Shown: positions 60,800 to 64,000 of the stretch, in pieces
How the letters are laid out: each line of letters starts with the position of its first letter
Numbering within the stretch: the stretch's first letter is position 1
From: Phoronis australis
Lineage: Eukaryota > Phoronida > Phoronidae
Direction of reading: 5' to 3'
NCBI GenBank assembly: GCA_002633005.1
Contig: NMRA01000053.1
Coordinates: forward strand, 590,151 to 654,150
DNA: 64,000 nucleotides
The notes under the pieces: model-generated
The model's input: only the letters and a program-made list of their open reading frames with translations
Told to the model about the DNA's origin: nothing
The model's database searches: none
Position numbers and translations under genes: made by a program

Positions 60800-61466
60800 C
60801 TGTGAAAAAATACAATACTGTATGAACTATTGAAATAAAAACAGAGTGCAGGTGACCTAGTGCTTTTTTCGGTACATCAGGTGGGTTTAGGCAGCAAAGC
60901 CGGGCCCATTATACTAATTACCTGATTATGACTCATGGGGACCCGACATCATGGGATTCCGACTATGGACATCTGGTTTGAATTCTAATTTGATTAATGG
61001 TTTATTCAGCAATACTCTAACGTCCGGACAATCCGCTTGATTTAGTTGATTTCAAGTGTAGTATTAGTTGGACCGAGAATGTCAACCCTCGGAAATGCAC
61101 GTGCTTGTCAACTGATGGCAAATGGAACGTACTGCATACGCTGAAACTGTATGCATTCCCGTAACCTTTGAAAGACACCTTTAAACATATTTAAACTGAT
61201 TGAAAAAACCCAGAGATGCATGTCAACACGTCTTCGTCAAGATACTACCTGAAACCTAAATTTCAAATTTTATTTTAACTGTAATCAGGCGGTGAATAAT
61301 TTGCCTAGAAATATTTGGAATAAATCCTTGAGGATTTGGCTGTTTGGGATACCTAAACAGACATTTAACCCTTTGGGTTGACAAGTGGCCCTTACAGGTA
61401 GGTTTACAAGTTTTATGCATTTGGCTCCAGCCTTCACAATGTTTGAAACGACAACATTGAACTTAC

Positions 61467-61567
61467 GTGCTGAAACTCCTCCACGCTCTTGCTGCTTAGG
61501 GTTTTCGTGTTGCTGTTGGGTGTACTCGTTTCGTCTAAGCACATTGGAATGGTTTGTTCAGGCGATT
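61467..61567 (-). CDS. Candidate exon A1 of the tandem cassette
   Basis: A 101-nt exon with acceptor TTAACGTAG and donor GCAC|GTAAGT, phase 1 in and 0 out. It encodes 33 residues beginning 'SPEQTIPMCLDETSTPNSNT' and ending 'VEEFQH'. Low-complexity, Ser/Thr-rich, no family recognised. Its out-phase fits exon B1 and its in-phase fits exon B2. Confidence 0.5.
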
Positions 61568-62064
61568 CTACGTTAAAAAACAACATAATAAACAATCGCC
61601 TTTCGCTACGTGTTCAAGATGAAAATTTCGGGTATTAGTCGAGTTCTAGAGCAAAATAGTGGCAAAGCTCAAAGGTAAATACCAACGCAAGCCGTTGTTA
61701 TGGGCCCATAAAAGATGTAAGATCACGTGTAAAATTACTTTGCCTCCTGCAAACGCATATTTTGATTATATTTCAACACCATCGATGCTGTATTTCTTAC
61801 AATGTCCAGTTAAGAATCAGGCCTGATAAAAAATAAAACATTAAAGCTACTTTCATTTCGTCTTCATCGTCGCATCTCCATTCTTCCTATTCCTCGCCTA
61901 TCCCTTCCATATTTTATGCAATCAATACCTTTTTGAAGGTAGGACTTTCCATTCTAGGCAAGTTATATAAATCCAAAAGTACTTTTTCCCGTCCCCAATC
62001 CGTGGTTTCTATTGCATGACGTTGTCTGTTAACTAAACATGAATGTTTTGAAATGAGCTCTTAC

Positions 62065-62119
62065 CAATCCTACCTTCGTCATGGACATAGTGCTGTGAAT
62101 CACTGGCCGGAGCGCATGA
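62065..62119 (-). CDS. Candidate exon B2 of the tandem cassette
   Basis: Nucleotide copy of exon B1 with the same acceptor and both in-phase donors (low ends 62074 and 62065). The encoded peptide is the same as B1. Conservation of frame and splice sites in the copy supports, but does not prove, coding function; recent duplication alone would also preserve them. Confidence 0.5.
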
Positions 62120-62802
62120 CTGTGAAAAAAATACAATACTGTATGAACTATGGAAATAAAAACAGAGTGCAGGTGACCTAGTGCTTTTTTCGGTACATCA
62201 TGTGGGTTTAGGCAGCAAAGCCGGGCCCATTACACTTATGCCTGACTATGACTCATGGGGACCCGCCATCATGGGTTTCCAACTATGGACATCTGATTTG
62301 AATTCTAAATTGATTAATGGTTTATTCAGTAATACTCTGACGTCAGGACAATCCGCTTCATTCAGTTGATTTCAAGTGTAGTATCAGCTGGACCGATAAC
62401 GTCAACCCTTGCAAATGCACGTGGTTGTCAACTGATGGATGACGGCAAATGGAACGTACTGCATACGTTGAAACTGTATTCATTCCCGCAACCTTAGAAA
62501 GATACCTTTAAACATGTTTAAATTGAATGAAATAACCCAGAGATGCATGTCAACACGTCTTCGTCAAGATACTACCCGAAACCTAAATTTCAAATTTTAT
62601 TTTAACTGTAATCAGGCGGTGACTAATTTGCCTAGAAATCTTCGGAGTAAACCCTTGAGGATTTGGCTGTTTGTATACCTAAACAGACATTTAAGCCTTT
62701 GGATTGACAAGTAGCCAAAACATCCAAATCATGTAGGTCTACAAGTTTTATGAATTCGGCTCCAGCCTGCACAATGTTTGAAAATAACAACATTGAACTT
62801 AC

Positions 62803-62903
62803 GTGCTGAAACTCGTCCACGGTATAGCTGCATAGGCTTACAGTGCTGCTGTTGGGTGTACTCGTTTCGTCTAAGCACTTTGGAATGGTTTGTTCAGGCG
62901 ATC
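62803..62903 (-). CDS. Candidate exon A2 of the tandem cassette
   Basis: A 101-nt paralogue of exon A1 with identical acceptor and donor. It encodes 'SPEQTIPKCLDETSTPNSST' and ends 'TVDEFQH'. Several bases differ from A1, yet the frame stays open, length is equal and changes alter amino acids in the middle while the ends are kept. Confidence 0.5.
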
Positions 62904-63409
62904 CTACGTTAAAAACAACAGAAGAAACAATCGCCTTTCGCTTCGTGTTCAAGATGAAAATTTCGGGTAACAGCCGAGTTGTGGAGCAAAATTGTGGCAA
63001 AGCGCAAAGGTAAATACCAAAACAAAGCATTGTTATGAGCCCATAAAAGATGTAAGATCACGTGTAAAATAACTTTGCCTCCTGCAAATGCATGTTTTGA
63101 TTATTGTTCGACACCGTCGATGCTGTATGTCTTACAATGTCCAGTTAAGAAAGAGGCCTGATAAAAAATAAAACATTAAAGCTACTTTCATTTCATCTTC
63201 CACATCGCATCTCCATCCTTCCTATTCCTCGTCTATCCCTTCCATATTTTGTGCAGTCAATACTTTTTTGAAGGTAGGTTTTTCCATTCTAGACAAGTTA
63301 TCTAAATCCAAAAGTACTTTTTTCCAGTCCCCAATCCGTGGTTTCTATTGCATGACGTTGTCTGTTACTTAAACTAGAATGATTTGAAATGAGCTCTTTC
63401 CAATCCTAC

Positions 63410-63455
63410 CTTCGTCATGGACGTAGTGCTGTGAACCACTCGCCGGAGCGCATGA
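63410..63455 (-). CDS. Candidate exon B3 of the tandem cassette
   Basis: Third copy of exon B: 'SCAPASGSQHYVHDEG'. The stronger downstream donor of copies 1 and 2 (GTAAGA) is changed to GAAAGA, leaving only GAAG|GTAGGA. No A exon follows upstream within the window because repeat similarity stops near 63735. Confidence 0.4.
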
Positions 63456-63880
63456 CTGTGAAAAAAATACATTACTGTATGAACTATGGACATAAAAACA
63501 GAAATGCAGGTGGCCTAGTGCCTTTGAGGTACATCAGGTGGGTTTAGGCAGCAAAGCCGTACCCATTACACTAATTACCTGATTATGACTCATGGGGACC
63601 AGACATCATGGGTTTTCAACTATGGACATCTGATTTTAATTCTAATTTGATTAATGGTTTATTCAGTAATACTCTAACATCAGGACAATCCGCTTGATTT
63701 AGTTGATTTCAAGTGTAGTATCAGTTGGACCATAGACTATAGTACATGGACCGCCAACTCCGTATACTTTCAATGGACGAAATCTGTGAGCTTACGCACA
63801 AGCCTTTACGTCATTATTCACTGGCGACACCTGGCTAAATTATCTGGTGTAATTTCCGGCAAGTACGTCGTCTGCTAATC

Positions 63881-64000
63881 ATGGTCGGTTGCTGTGTGGC
63901 CGGTTGTTCGGCTACGCAGGCGAAATGCAGAGGCGTTAGCTTCCATAGTGTACGGAGACCCCAAAATCCGTTGTGGGAGAAAAAGTTATGTTCTCGCGTC
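63881..64000 (+). CDS. THAP-domain protein, N-terminal start (runs off the window)
   Basis: An ATG at 63881 opens a frame to the window edge: 'MVGCCVAGCSATQAKCRGVS' followed by 'FHSVRRPQNPLWEKKL'. The opening Met-Val-x-x-Cys-x(2-4)-Cys, the 'F' about ten residues on and the 'P.....W' spacing are those of the THAP zinc-coordinating DNA-binding domain (C2CH). The C-x2-H part lies outside. It is divergent to exon B3, less than 430 bp away, so the interval 63456-63880 may hold a shared promoter. Host gene or transposon-derived cannot be told here. Confidence 0.75.
   Translation, partial: MVGCCVAGCSATQAKCRGVSFHSVRRPQNPLWEKKLCSRV

Larger units (their letters stand above)
60425..63735. repeat. Three tandem units of about 1.32 kb
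   Basis: The sequence beginning near 'CATCGATGCTGTATTTCTTA' recurs at about 60463, 61782 and 63117, a spacing of roughly 1.32-1.34 kb, with high similarity across whole units. Units 1 and 2 contain exons B and A; unit 3 is cut short after its B exon and gives way to unrelated sequence leading to the THAP gene. Divergence is low, so the expansion is fairly recent. Confidence 0.9.

Noticed and set aside
1-64000. CRISPR arrays, bacterial operons, phage or plasmid genes
   Set aside because: The spliced exons and transposons show eukaryotic DNA; no regularly spaced repeats of CRISPR type were seen.

Overview
The window is AT-rich, intron-rich animal DNA. The evidence is many short exons with canonical splice sites, DNA transposons with inverted ends, decayed retrotransposons, microsatellites, tRNA-derived repeats and THAP-type genes. 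The domain set (CARD, a TRADD-N-like module, MIB/HERC2, WWE) and the transposon families suggest an aquatic invertebrate, possibly a hemichordate, lancelet or mollusc. The sequence alone does not fix the species.

Most of the window (57570 down to 7531, minus strand) can be read as ONE very large gene. I rebuilt 22 exons by hand. Every junction has an acceptor AG and donor GT, and the reading phase agrees across all 21 junctions. The model encodes about 1,243 residues: CARD - CARD - TRADD-N-like domain - long coiled coil - linker with tyrosine motifs - von Willebrand factor A domain with a complete MIDAS (six exons) - linker - degenerate MIB/HERC2 domain - canonical MIB/HERC2 domain - WWE domain - acidic/basic tail and stop. 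No RING, HECT, caspase, kinase or NACHT domain was found. It looks like an intracellular scaffold joining death-fold signalling to ubiquitin and poly-ADP-ribose recognition. I know of no characterised protein with this order of domains.

Upstream (60425-63735) a unit of about 1.3 kb is repeated three times. Each unit carries one or two short minus-strand exons whose phases allow them to be chained to each other and to the first CARD exon, so they may be repeated 5' exons of the same gene. The CARD exons themselves lie in a tandem segmental duplication (about 52.85-55.4 kb and 55.85-58.3 kb). A linker exon at 40 kb is also duplicated, and its second copy is broken.

Introns hold most of the rest: a dead Ty3/gypsy element (24.5-26.2 kb), a composite inverted-repeat DNA element at 43.2-48.6 kb with a truncated relative at 22.0-24.3 kb, a non-autonomous hAT-like element (13.06-13.95 kb) enclosing a tRNA-like sequence, a large fold-back element (14.48-14.86 kb), and a THAP-domain ORF at 30.3-30.6 kb. 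A repeat of about 740 bp with a tRNA-like end occurs once in an intron (40.8-41.6 kb) and once downstream of the gene (2.86-3.6 kb). A plus-strand THAP gene begins at 63881 and runs off the window. The first 7.5 kb hold no convincing host gene: only a non-LTR retrotransposon remnant, the repeat copy and a GA-rich tract.
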